Shown here in pieces: positions 32,249 through 40,032 of a stretch of DNA of 64,000 bases (position 1 is the stretch's first letter; each line of letters opens with the position of its first letter). Below the pieces are notes generated by a model. The model worked only from the letters and a program-made list of their open reading frames with translations, was not told the DNA's origin and searched no databases. The stretch is from Geobacter sp. FeAm09. GTDB lineage: Bacteria; Desulfobacterota; Desulfuromonadia; Geobacterales; Pseudopelobacteraceae. A program made the translations under genes and the position numbers. The stretch is from NCBI RefSeq assembly GCF_008330225.1, contig NZ_CP042466.1:816501-880500 (forward strand), written 5' to 3'.

Positions 32249-33496
32249 ATGGACTACGTAAAACTGATAAATTGTATGCGCTGCGGCATGTGCCTCCCCT
32301 CTTGTCCCACCTACAAGGAGACCTTCCTGGAGACCGCCTCCCCCCGGGGGAGGGTGGCGCTGATACGCAAGCTTCAGGAAGGGGAACTGGACCAGTCCGA
32401 GCGCCTTCTGGAATACCTCTCCCTCTGCCTGGACTGCCAGGCGTGCGCCTCGGCCTGCCCCTGCGGGGTCAATGCCGGCGAGCTGGTGGCGGAATTCACC
32501 TGCGAGCGCAAGGGAGGGGAGGGGCTCTCCTTCATGGAAGAGCTGATCCTGCGCCGGCTGGTCCCCCACCCCGACCGTCTGGAGGCGTCTCTGGTCCCCA
32601 TGCGCCTCTACCAGCGCACCGGCCTGCAAAAACTGGTGCGCAAGCTGGGGGTCATGAAGCTGTTCCCGGAGCAGCTTGAGCGCATGGAGGGGCTGTTGCC
32701 GAACCTGCCCGCCCGGCCGTTGCGCCAAGTCATCGACGAGGTCACGCCGGCCCGGGGGGAGGAGCGTGGTACCGTCGCCTTCTTCCTGGGATGCGTCATG
32801 AGCCTGATCTTCAGCGAGGCGAGCCGGGCGACCGTCCGGCTGCTTTCCGAGCTCGGCTACCGGGTCGTCACCCCCCGCAACCAGGTCTGCTGCGGCGCGC
32901 CCAACATGCTGTCCGGGGACCTGGCGGGCCTCAAGGAGGCGGTGCGCAGCAATGTGGCCATCTTCGGCGGGATCGAGGCGGATTTCATTGTCACCGACTG
33001 CGGCGGCTGCGGGGCCGAACTGAAGCACTACGGCCATCACCTGGAGGGGGACCCGGAGGCGGCGGCCTTCAGCGCCAAGGTGCGGGATATTTCACAGGTC
33101 CTGGCGCTGCACCGGGAGGAGTTGCGCGCCAAGCTCAAGCCGCTCCCGTTGACGGTCACCTACCACGACCCGTGCCACATCGCCCACTGCCAGGGTATCC
33201 GCCGGGAACCGCGGGACCTGCTCCGGCTGATCCCGGGGCTGGACTATCGCGAGTTGGAAGCGGCCGACGCCTGCTGCGGCAGCGCCGGCACCTACAACAT
33301 CGCCAAGCCGGAGATGGCCGACCGCATCCTCACGCGCAAGATCGACACCATCCGGGCCACCGGCGCGGAGCTGCTGGTGACCGGCAATCCGGGCTGTCTG
33401 CTGCAATTGAAGAAGGGGCTGGCGGAACATCTGCCCCAGGTGGGGATCGTGCATGTGACGGAGCTTCTGGCGCGCAGTCTGGACGGGGCTGTCTGA
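32249..33496 (+). CDS. GlcF-like Fe-S oxidoreductase subunit
   Basis: Encodes 415 residues. The N-terminal bis-4Fe-4S region (CMRCGMCLPSCPTY, CLDCQACASACPCG) accepts electrons from the flavoprotein encoded upstream. Two CCG modules follow (QVCCGAPN with CGGCGAELKHYG; CHIAHCQGIRREP with DACCGSAGTYNIAKPE). This domain order is that of glycolate oxidase GlcF and related D-lactate dehydrogenase subunits. A terminator lies 40 bases downstream. Confidence 0.9.
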   Translation: MDYVKLINCMRCGMCLPSCPTYKETFLETASPRGRVALIRKLQEGELDQSERLLEYLSLCLDCQACASACPCGVNAGELVAEFTCERKGGEGLSFMEELILRRLVPHPDRLEASLVPMRLYQRTGLQKLVRKLGVMKLFPEQLERMEGLLPNLPARPLRQVIDEVTPARGEERGTVAFFLGCVMSLIFSEASRATVRLLSELGYRVVTPRNQVCCGAPNMLSGDLAGLKEAVRSNVAIFGGIEADFIVTDCGGCGAELKHYGHHLEGDPEAAAFSAKVRDISQVLALHREELRAKLKPLPLTVTYHDPCHIAHCQGIRREPRDLLRLIPGLDYRELEAADACCGSAGTYNIAKPEMADRILTRKIDTIRATGAELLVTGNPGCLLQLKKGLAEHLPQVGIVHVTELLARSLDGAV

Positions 33497-33536
33497 ACCG
33501 GCAGGGTTGCAAAGCTGTGTCATCTGTAGTAGATAG

Positions 33537-33565
33537 AAGGGGGGCCGTATACGGCACCCCTTTTT
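33537..33565 (+). terminator. Intrinsic terminator after the GlcF-like gene
   Basis: A stem of aagggg plus gccg pairs with cggc plus cccctt around a TATA loop with one mismatch, followed by TTTTT (33561-33565). The GntR gene downstream may therefore have its own promoter or depend on read-through. Confidence 0.75.
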
Positions 33566-33590
33566 ACAAACGGAAAGAATCTCAACTTCA

Positions 33591-33718
33591 CACCTGCCAC
33601 AGAGACACGGAGACACAGAGGAAAACCAGAAGCAGAGGGATAAACAGTTCATGCTCATCCCTGCAAAATAGGCTGTGGCTTTGACGTTCTCCGTGTCTCC
33701 GTGTCTCTGTGGCGGATT
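33591..33718. repeat. Intergenic GCCACAGAGACAC-type inverted repeat, copy 7
   Basis: acctgccacagagacacgg at 33592-33610 is mirrored by ccgtgtctctgtggcgg near 33699-33715. It lies between the GlcF-like gene and the GntR regulator (plus strand). Confidence 0.88.
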
Positions 33719-33741
33719 TTGGTTTTTGTGATCGGACCCCC

Positions 33742-34460
33742 ATGAAATTCCAGCCTATCAAACCCAAGAAGGTCTCGGCCCAGATCGCCGAGCAGATCCG
33801 CGCCTCGATCCTGGCGGGGGAATTCTCCCCCGGCGACAAGCTCCCCCCGAGCGCGAACTGGCCGAGATGTTCGGCGTATCCCGCCCGTCGGTGCGCGAGG
33901 CGCTCAATATTCTGGCTGCGGCCGGCCTGGTCATGTCCTATCAGGGAGGGGGGACGGTCGTGCTGTCCCTGGTGGAGATGCCGGGGGGAAATCCGCTCTC
34001 GGATCTGATCCGGTCGGAGCAGGAGCGGGCGCTGGACGTGATCGAGGTGCGCAAGGGGATGGAATCCTGGACCGCCTACTATGCGGCCCAGCGGGCGCTG
34101 CCCGAGGATATCCGGCGCATGGAGGAGATCATCGGCGGCATGGAGCGCAACCTGGACGGCCTGAAGCCCTCCGAGGACCTGGATGCCAACCTGCACATCG
34201 TGATCGCCCGCGCCACTCACAACATCGTCTGGCTCCACCTCATGCAGAGCCTGTTCGACGCCATGAAGGAGTTCCAGCAGACCGTCTGGCGTGCGGTCTA
34301 CCTGACCAGCGACGACCATCACCTGCTCTTCGGCCACCACCGCCGCATCTTCGAGGCCATCAAGGCCAGGGACGCGGAAACCGCCCGGGAGGCGATGATC
34401 GCCCACCTCACCTTTGCCGAGCAGCGCAGCAGCGCCTACGTCACGCGGCAGCAGGTATAG
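33742..34460 (+). CDS. GntR/FadR family regulator, frameshifted in this sequence
   Basis: A GntR regulator whose N-terminal winged helix starts MKFQPIKPKKVSAQIAEQIR at 33742. A run of six C (33843-33848) breaks the frame. One added base gives LPPERELAEMFGVSRPSVRE, the standard recognition helix, and about 239 residues in total. The C-terminal FCD ligand domain has metal-site residues in the DANLHIVIARATHN and GHHRRIFEAI segments. Its position after the lactate genes and the LldR-like operators near 28.4-28.5 kb make it the likely lactate-responsive regulator. It overlaps the convergent gene by 20 bases. Confidence 0.87.
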
Positions 34461-36657
34461 CCCCCCCGTCCCCGTTTTCTTTTCCCGCGCCCTGTTCTCC
34501 GGCAACCGGTTCGTCCATCCTGCAGATGCCGATCTTCTCCAGCGCCCTGATCTGGCGGTGGGAATTGCGCGACAGCTCGAACCGGTCCATCATGAACCCC
34601 ACGCTTTCGAAGTAAAAGATGGCGTCCTGGAGGGCGCGGGCGTAGTTTGCCGCACCTTCCGGCTGCTCTTCCGGCAGGCAGATCAGCACCTCGCCGCTGT
34701 CGATCAGGTGCCAGGCGAGGTTGATGGTCGTCTTCCCTTCCCGCTCCACCACGCAGACATAGGCGCCGCAGAGCTGGGAGCGCCTCCCCTCCGGGGCGGC
34801 CTGGACCACGTTGGCCGAACCGTAGAGTTCGACGATGTCGTCGGCCACATGGTAGGAAATGACCGTCACGTCCGGGGCATAGCGAAAGGTGGCCCCACCC
34901 CCTCCGACTGACGGGCCGCCGAAGCCGCCGAACCCGGAAAAACCGGGGCCGGCATCCACCAGTCCCAGGGCCGCAAATGGCGATTCCACGTGACGCTCCA
35001 TGGCTATGGGCGCCTGGGACGCGGGGAGGGGGTACACGGACGGAGCCGGTGGCGGGGGAGGGGATACGGCAAGAGAAGGGGGGGCGTGCTCCAGTTCCTT
35101 CAGCTTTTCTTCCAGGGCCTGTTTCTCCCGCTTGAGGCGTTCCACCGCCTTGTGGGCCTTTTTCTTGAAATTGCCGGCAAGGGTGTCCCACACTTTCTTC
35201 TCGCCGGTCAACTGTTCCAGCTTGGCCGCAAGGGAGTTCAACTCGGCCTGGGTGCCCTTCAGTTCGAGCTCTTTGTCGGCCAGAAGCGTTTCGGAGCGCT
35301 GCCGTTCCTCCCGTTGGCCCTCTTCCAGGCGTTTGACGCTGGCATGCAACCCTGTCCGTTCCTGCTCCAGGGCCTCCCGCTCCTGCCGCCATGCAATCCC
35401 CGCGCTCTCCTTGATGACCGCCAGTTCGGCCTTGAGCGCCTCGCGCTCGTTGATCAGTACCTGCTGTTCCTTCATGACGTTCTTCAGGGTGCCCTGCATG
35501 ACCCCGTTTTCGGTGCGGGCGGCCGCCAGTTCGTCCCGCAGGGCCTGCTCCCGCTCCGTTGCCGCAAGTTCCTCCGCGGCCCGGCCCGCAATCTCCCTGG
35601 AGAGCTGCTGTTCGGCGCTCGAGCGTTCGGCCGCCACGTCCTGATGGAGCCGGTCCAATTCCCGGCGCAGCTCGGCCGACTCCGTTTCGGCCTGTTCCAG
35701 GCGCCGGTCCAGTTCCTCCGCCCGGGCCTCCGCCTCCCGGCGTTGGGCGCTCTCCCGGGCAAGAATCCCCTCGAGGGCGCGCAGCGCCTCGGCCTTGCCC
35801 TGCAGCTCGTCACGAAGCCCGGCAACAGCGTCGTTCTCCGGCGACGCCCCCGTGTTCTTTTCGGCCAATTCCTCCCGAAGTGCCTCCTCCTGTTCCCGGT
35901 GCGAGGCGGTGGTCCGTTCCAACTCCAGCTTGATGGCCGTTATGGCCTGTTCGGCCATGCGTTCGGCTTCGGCCTTGGCCGCCTCCATGCCCGCCAACGC
36001 CTCCTTCAGGCCGGCAACCTCTGCGGCAAGGGCGGCAGCCTCAGGTGATGGGACCTTCCCGGTTTCAGCCTCGGCCGGTTCCTTATCCGCCAGGGCTTTC
36101 CTGAGATCGGCAATCTCGGCGGTCAGCGCGGCAACCGCCGGGGACGGGACATTGGGCACGGATGGTATGGCTGGGGTATGGTCGTGGGGGGCAGGGGCCG
36201 GGATCAGCTGGACGGCCGGTTGGGGCGCCATGGACGGTGCGGCGCCCCTGGCTTGCTGTCTGCCGGGGCGGGGCGGGGCGGGGGGACGCATGACGCTGAT
36301 GCCGCGTATGATGACCTGGCGCATGGCGGCACTGTAGTCGAGCTTTACCTGCTCCATGTCGAAGCCCATGGATTTGGTGAACTTCAGGGCCTCGTTGACG
36401 AGACGTTTCTGGTCGGCGGGCTTGCGGGTATCGCTGGCGGCGGAAAAGACGACGGGGCGCTGGGTGACGGTATCGAAGAAGGCCACGTAGGCGGTGAAAG
36501 CATCCTCCTCCCGCGCGGTGCAGACATAGGCTTCGCACAGATGCCCCTGGCACTGCTCCTCGGAAGGGACGACGTTGTTGGAGGAACGATAGATCTCGGC
36601 GACATGGGGCTCTTTGACCTCGATGTGGCTCAAGGATTGATTCAGGGAAAACCCCAT
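34441..36657 (-). CDS. Coiled-coil protein with the same domain at both ends, function unknown
   Basis: Encodes 738 residues. Residues about 20-125 and about 610-720 are clearly related: EIYRSSNNVV pairs with ELYGSANVV, LCEAYVCTA with LCGAYVCVV, and KSMGFDMEQVKLDYS with ESVGFMMDRFELSRN. The C-terminal copies both end in an I-x-x-C/M-R segment. Between them lies a Pro-rich linker, about 380 residues of charged coiled coil and a Gly-rich stretch. No signal peptide or membrane helix is seen, so it is probably cytoplasmic. I recognise no known family. It is preceded by a consensus promoter and a cGAMP-type riboswitch, which suggests control by a cyclic dinucleotide. Confidence 0.75.
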   Translation of the reverse strand: MGFSLNQSLSHIEVKEPHVAEIYRSSNNVVPSEEQCQGHLCEAYVCTAREEDAFTAYVAFFDTVTQRPVVFSAASDTRKPADQKRLVNEALKFTKSMGFDMEQVKLDYSAAMRQVIIRGISVMRPPAPPRPGRQQARGAAPSMAPQPAVQLIPAPAPHDHTPAIPSVPNVPSPAVAALTAEIADLRKALADKEPAEAETGKVPSPEAAALAAEVAGLKEALAGMEAAKAEAERMAEQAITAIKLELERTTASHREQEEALREELAEKNTGASPENDAVAGLRDELQGKAEALRALEGILARESAQRREAEARAEELDRRLEQAETESAELRRELDRLHQDVAAERSSAEQQLSREIAGRAAEELAATEREQALRDELAAARTENGVMQGTLKNVMKEQQVLINEREALKAELAVIKESAGIAWRQEREALEQERTGLHASVKRLEEGQREERQRSETLLADKELELKGTQAELNSLAAKLEQLTGEKKVWDTLAGNFKKKAHKAVERLKREKQALEEKLKELEHAPPSLAVSPPPPPAPSVYPLPASQAPIAMERHVESPFAALGLVDAGPGFSGFGGFGGPSVGGGGATFRYAPDVTVISYHVADDIVELYGSANVVQAAPEGRRSQLCGAYVCVVEREGKTTINLAWHLIDSGEVLICLPEEQPEGAANYARALQDAIFYFESVGFMMDRFELSRNSHRQIRALEKIGICRMDEPVAGEQGAGKENGDGGAIPAAA

Positions 36658-36740
36658 GCAGCACCCCCATTAGTGCCGTTTCCCCTGGGGAGAGAACGGC
36701 CGGAACCGACTTTGACCCCCCTTGACCACCACACTATATA

Positions 36741-36772
36741 CGGGTGCCCAGGATCTGATCTTTCGGCACCCG
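36741..36772 (-). other. Hairpin competing with the 3' end of the riboswitch
   Basis: cgggtgcc (36741-36748) pairs perfectly with ggcacccg (36765-36772). The second arm is the 3' strand of the riboswitch's last stem, so the two structures exclude each other, as expected of an expression platform. No T tract follows. Confidence 0.5.
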
Positions 36773-36836
36773 GCTGTCTCCGTGAGACCCGTAGGCTATC
36801 CGTCCCGTCATCGCTGGCGGTTTAGTAGTATCGCTT
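36757..36836 (-). ncRNA. GEMM-Ib riboswitch, predicted 3',3'-cGAMP sensing
   Basis: Read on the minus strand, the segment has the order TACTAAACC, a short hairpin with a GCGA loop, GGGACGGATAGCC, then ACGGGTCTC...GAGACAGCCGGG and TGCCGAAA. This closely follows the GEMM-Ib class described for Geobacter (TACTAAACC, GGCGGAAAGCC, GGGTCTC...GAGACAGCCGGG, TGCCGAAA). The A in the ACTAAACC element is the feature linked to cGAMP rather than c-di-GMP preference. It lies in the leader of the coiled-coil gene, about 100 bases before its ATG and about 30 bases after the predicted transcription start. Confidence 0.85.
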
Positions 36837-36875
36837 ATCAGATGGTCAGTAAATTGCTAATATATGTAGGAATTA

Positions 36876-36903
36876 ATTCTAAGCGCGGCCGCCTGTTTGT
36901 CAA
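36876..36903 (-). promoter_or_regulatory. Sigma-70 promoter of the riboswitch-controlled coiled-coil gene
   Basis: On the minus strand TTGACA (36898-36903) is followed after 16 bases by TAGAAT (36876-36881). The start would be near 36869, giving a leader of about 210 bases that contains the whole riboswitch. Confidence 0.7.
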
Positions 36904-36943
36904 GTCATATTTGGCGGTTCAGTGAATACGGCATGCCGGGGAA

Positions 36944-38230
36944 TCACCGCTTCATGGCATCGTCCATGACCTTGTAGGCGCAGAACTCGCCGCACATGGT
37001 GCAGGCCCCGTGGTCGGCAACCGGCGAGTTGGCGCGGAACTCCCGCGCCTTGTCTTCATCCAGCGCCAGGGCGAATTGCCCTTCCCAGTCCAGTTTTTTC
37101 CGGCATCTGGCCATCTGGATGTCCTTGTCCATGGCCCCCTTGACCCCCTTGGCGATGTCGGCCGCATGGGCGGCGATACGGGAGGCGATCACGCCGTCGC
37201 GCACGTCCTGCACGTCCGGCAGGCGCAGATGTTCGCTGGGGGTGACGTAGCAGAGGAAGTCGGCCCCGGCGGCCGCGGCGATGGCGCCGCCGATGGCGCA
37301 GGTGATGTGGTCGTAGCCCGGTGCGATATCGGTGACCAGGGGACCCAGGACGTAGAAGGGGGCGCCGTGGCACAGCCGCTTCTGCAACTGGATGTTGGCC
37401 TGGATCTGGTTCAGGGGCACGTGCCCCGGTCCTTCGATCATGACCTGCACCCCGGCGTCCTGGGCGCGCTGGGTCAACTCCCCCAGGATGATCAACTCGT
37501 GGATCTGGGCCCGGTCCGTGGCGTCGGCTAGGCAGCCGGGGCGGAAGCCGTCGCCCAGGGACAGGGTCATGTCGTATTCCCTGGTGATCTCCAGGAGTTT
37601 GTCGAAGTGCTCGAAGAGCGGGTTCTCCTGGCGGTTGTAGGCCATCCACTCGATGGTGAAGGCCCCCCCGCGGGAGACCACGTCCATGACGCGCCCCTCG
37701 TTCTTCATCCGCTCCACCGTGGAACGGGTCACGCCGCAGTGCACGGTGATGAAGTCCACCCCGTCCTCGGCATGCTTGACGATGCCGGCGAAGATATCGT
37801 CCACCGTCATGTCCACGATGGCCTTCTTCTTGACCCGTACGGCGTCTAGGGCGGCCTGGTAGAGCGGCACGCTGCCGATGCAGGCGGTGGTTTCCGCCAC
37901 CACGGCCCGTCTGATTTCGTCCACCGGTCCGCCGGTGGAGAGGTCCATGATGGCGTCGGCCCCGTATTTCACGGCAATGCGGGCCTTTTCCAGTTCCTTC
38001 TGCATGTCCGTATCGTCGGAGGACGAGCCGATGTTGGCGTTGATCTTGGTGCGCAGGCCGGTCCCCACCGGCAGGGGGGTGCCATTGGCGTGCTTGACGT
38101 TGTGGCAGATGACGATGGTGCCGGCGGCCAGTCCGTCGCGGATGAACTCGGGCTCCACCCCTTCCGCTGCGGCTGCGATCCGCATCTGTTCGGTAATGAG
38201 GCCCCGACGGGCGTATTCAAGCTGGGTCAT
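36944..38230 (-). CDS. thiC: Phosphomethylpyrimidine synthase ThiC
   Basis: Encodes 428 residues. It is a radical SAM enzyme that converts AIR to the HMP-P moiety of thiamine. The C-terminal cluster motif CTMCGEFC (CxxCxxxxC) is present, along with VMIEGPGHVPLNQI and the VHCGVTRSTVERM segment. It is the short form without the extra N-terminal domain of E. coli ThiC. It follows the thiE-thiD fusion by 33 bases and probably shares its TPP-controlled transcript. Confidence 0.97.
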   Translation of the reverse strand: MTQLEYARRGLITEQMRIAAAAEGVEPEFIRDGLAAGTIVICHNVKHANGTPLPVGTGLRTKINANIGSSSDDTDMQKELEKARIAVKYGADAIMDLSTGGPVDEIRRAVVAETTACIGSVPLYQAALDAVRVKKKAIVDMTVDDIFAGIVKHAEDGVDFITVHCGVTRSTVERMKNEGRVMDVVSRGGAFTIEWMAYNRQENPLFEHFDKLLEITREYDMTLSLGDGFRPGCLADATDRAQIHELIILGELTQRAQDAGVQVMIEGPGHVPLNQIQANIQLQKRLCHGAPFYVLGPLVTDIAPGYDHITCAIGGAIAAAAGADFLCYVTPSEHLRLPDVQDVRDGVIASRIAAHAADIAKGVKGAMDKDIQMARCRKKLDWEGQFALALDEDKAREFRANSPVADHGACTMCGEFCAYKVMDDAMKR

Positions 38231-38263
38231 TGCGTGCTCCGTATCAATGGGTAATGGTAAGGT

Positions 38264-39739
38264 TCAGCGGTCGCTCTGCCGGGCGGCGGCAAAATGATTC
38301 ACCGGGCTGTGCCCCCTGCCCAGGGGGTGGGCCAGGCGGATGGCGGCGGAGATGAACTCCTTGGCCTTTTCCACGGCGCATTTGAGCGGTTCCCCCTGGG
38401 CGAGGAAGGCGGCGATGGCTGAGGCGTAGGTGCAGCCGGTGCCGTGGGTGTTGCTGGTGAAGGCCCGCTCCGCCGCATATTCCCGGCATTCGTAGCCATC
38501 GAAGAGGATATCCGTGGATTGCCGGCCGGCGAGGTGCCCCCCCTTGAGCAGCACGTTGGCCGGGCCGAGGGCGTGCAGGTCGCGGGCCGCCTGCTCCATG
38601 TCCGCCTCGCAGCGGATGGCCCGTCCCAAGAGACGCTCGGCCTCGGGGATGTTGGGGGTCAAGAGGTAGGCCTGGGGCAGCAGATGCTCCTGCATGGCGC
38701 GGATCGCGTCCCGGTCCAGCAGGGCCGTGCCCCCCTTGGAGATCATGACCGGGTCGATGACCAGCGGGATGTAGGCGGAGCGCTCCGCCAGCAGTTCGGC
38801 CAGGGCCGAAACGATGGCCGCGGTGTGCAGCATGCCGGTCTTGATGACGTCCACCGGGATATCGGCCAGCACGGTCGTGATCTGGTCCATCACAAAGGAG
38901 GGGGGGAGGCCGTGGATGGCCGAAACCTCCTTGGTATTCTGGGCGGTCAGGGCGGTCAGGGCGCTGGCGGCGTAACTCCCCAGCAGGGTAATGGTCTTGA
39001 TGTCGGCCTGGATGCCCGCCCCGCCGCCCGAGTCGCTACCGGCCACGGTCAGGACCGAGCCGCGGGGGTGGGGGCAGGTGCGGTTGAAGAGGAGTTTCAA
39101 CTCGGCGGCCGCGATGTCCGGGCGGGGGCTCGACAGCACCGACGAGATCACCGCCACGGCGTCGGCGCCGGCATCGATCACCCGGCAGGCGTTGCTGGTG
39201 GTGATGCCGCCGATGGCCACCACCGGGAGCTTGATGCGGTCGCGGATGGCGCACAGGCCGCTGGTGCCCGGCATGTGGGTGATGACCTTGCTGTCCGTGG
39301 GGTACATGGCGCCGAAGCCGATGTAGTCGGCCCCTTCCTGCTCGGCCTGGAGGGCTTCCTCCAGGTTGTGGGTCGATTTGCCCACGATCTTGCCGGGGCC
39401 GAGCAGCATCCGCGCCTCGGCGATGGCACCGTCGTCCTGCCCCAGGTGAACGCCGTCCGCATCCAGTTCCTTGGCCAGGCGGGTATCGTCATTGACGATG
39501 AAGATCACGCCGAAGCGCCTGCAGAGCTGTTTCAGCTCGCTTCCTTCCGCCAGCAGGGTTTCGCGGCTTTTCTCCTTGGCGCGGTACTGCAGCACCGCCA
39601 CGCCGCCCCGCAGGGCGGTCCGCACCCGCTCCACCAGGTTGTCTCCCTGGTCGGTGATCAGGTACACCCCCTCCACCGGCGGGAATACGTGCGTCGTATT
39701 GTTGATGACGAGCCGGAACCGTCTGCTGCAATCGCCCAT
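38264..39739 (-). CDS. thiED: Fused thiamine phosphate synthase / hydroxymethylpyrimidine kinase
   Basis: Encodes 491 residues. The ThiE half (about residues 20-225) couples HMP-PP and THZ-P: GVYLITDQGD, VNDDTRLAKELDADGVHLGQ and VAIGGITTSNA are visible. The ThiD half (about 228-491) phosphorylates HMP and HMP-P: VAGSDSGGGAGIQADIKT and LKGGHLAGRQSTDILFDG. The ATG at 39739 has GAGGGA upstream. Extending to 39886 would translate the riboswitch. It is first in a thiED-thiC operon. Confidence 0.95.
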   Translation of the reverse strand: MGDCSRRFRLVINNTTHVFPPVEGVYLITDQGDNLVERVRTALRGGVAVLQYRAKEKSRETLLAEGSELKQLCRRFGVIFIVNDDTRLAKELDADGVHLGQDDGAIAEARMLLGPGKIVGKSTHNLEEALQAEQEGADYIGFGAMYPTDSKVITHMPGTSGLCAIRDRIKLPVVAIGGITTSNACRVIDAGADAVAVISSVLSSPRPDIAAAELKLLFNRTCPHPRGSVLTVAGSDSGGGAGIQADIKTITLLGSYAASALTALTAQNTKEVSAIHGLPPSFVMDQITTVLADIPVDVIKTGMLHTAAIVSALAELLAERSAYIPLVIDPVMISKGGTALLDRDAIRAMQEHLLPQAYLLTPNIPEAERLLGRAIRCEADMEQAARDLHALGPANVLLKGGHLAGRQSTDILFDGYECREYAAERAFTSNTHGTGCTYASAIAAFLAQGEPLKCAVEKAKEFISAAIRLAHPLGRGHSPVNHFAAARQSDR

Positions 39740-39817
39740 GGCATATCCCTCGTGATAATAGAAAAGCCGCGCTGTTGTGATACAGGCGGCCGGGTTCATG
39801 GATTGGATGAACAGTCG

Positions 39818-39912
39818 TGCAAGCCGCTTTCCTACGCCGGGATTAACCGGATCAGGTTCAAAGGGTCTGATTCCAAAAGGAATCATCTCAGCTCTTTCGA
39901 ACTCCCCCAGGG
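39818..39912 (-). ncRNA. TPP riboswitch (THI element)
   Basis: On the minus strand the conserved order is GGGGGAGTTCG, CTGAGATGATTCC, a short stem, AGACCCTTTGAACCTGATCC, GGTTAATCCCGGCGTAGGAA. These are the CTGAGA and ACC(C)TTTGAACCTGATC hallmarks of TPP sensors. It lies about 80 bases before the ThiE-ThiD start and should reduce expression when TPP is high. Confidence 0.97.
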
Positions 39913-39928
39913 CCTTGTGATTGTGTCT

Positions 39929-39957
39929 ACGGTACTGGATTTAACCGCTCCTGTCAA
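39929..39957 (-). promoter_or_regulatory. Candidate promoter of the thiED-thiC operon
   Basis: A perfect TTGACA on the minus strand (39952-39957) lies 17 bases from a weak TACCGT (39929-39934). The start would fall just before the TPP riboswitch. Confidence 0.45.
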
Positions 39958-40032
39958 TCCCAATGACTGTTGGGCAGGCGCGGATGCCGCAATACCGCCG
40001 TCGTCGGGGATGCCGGGAGGCGGCTTCCGCCG

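Noticed and set aside
39740-39886. N-terminal extension of the ThiE-ThiD fusion
   Set aside because: The extra codons translate the TPP riboswitch. MGDCSRRF at 39739 has a ribosome-binding site and ThiE-like context.
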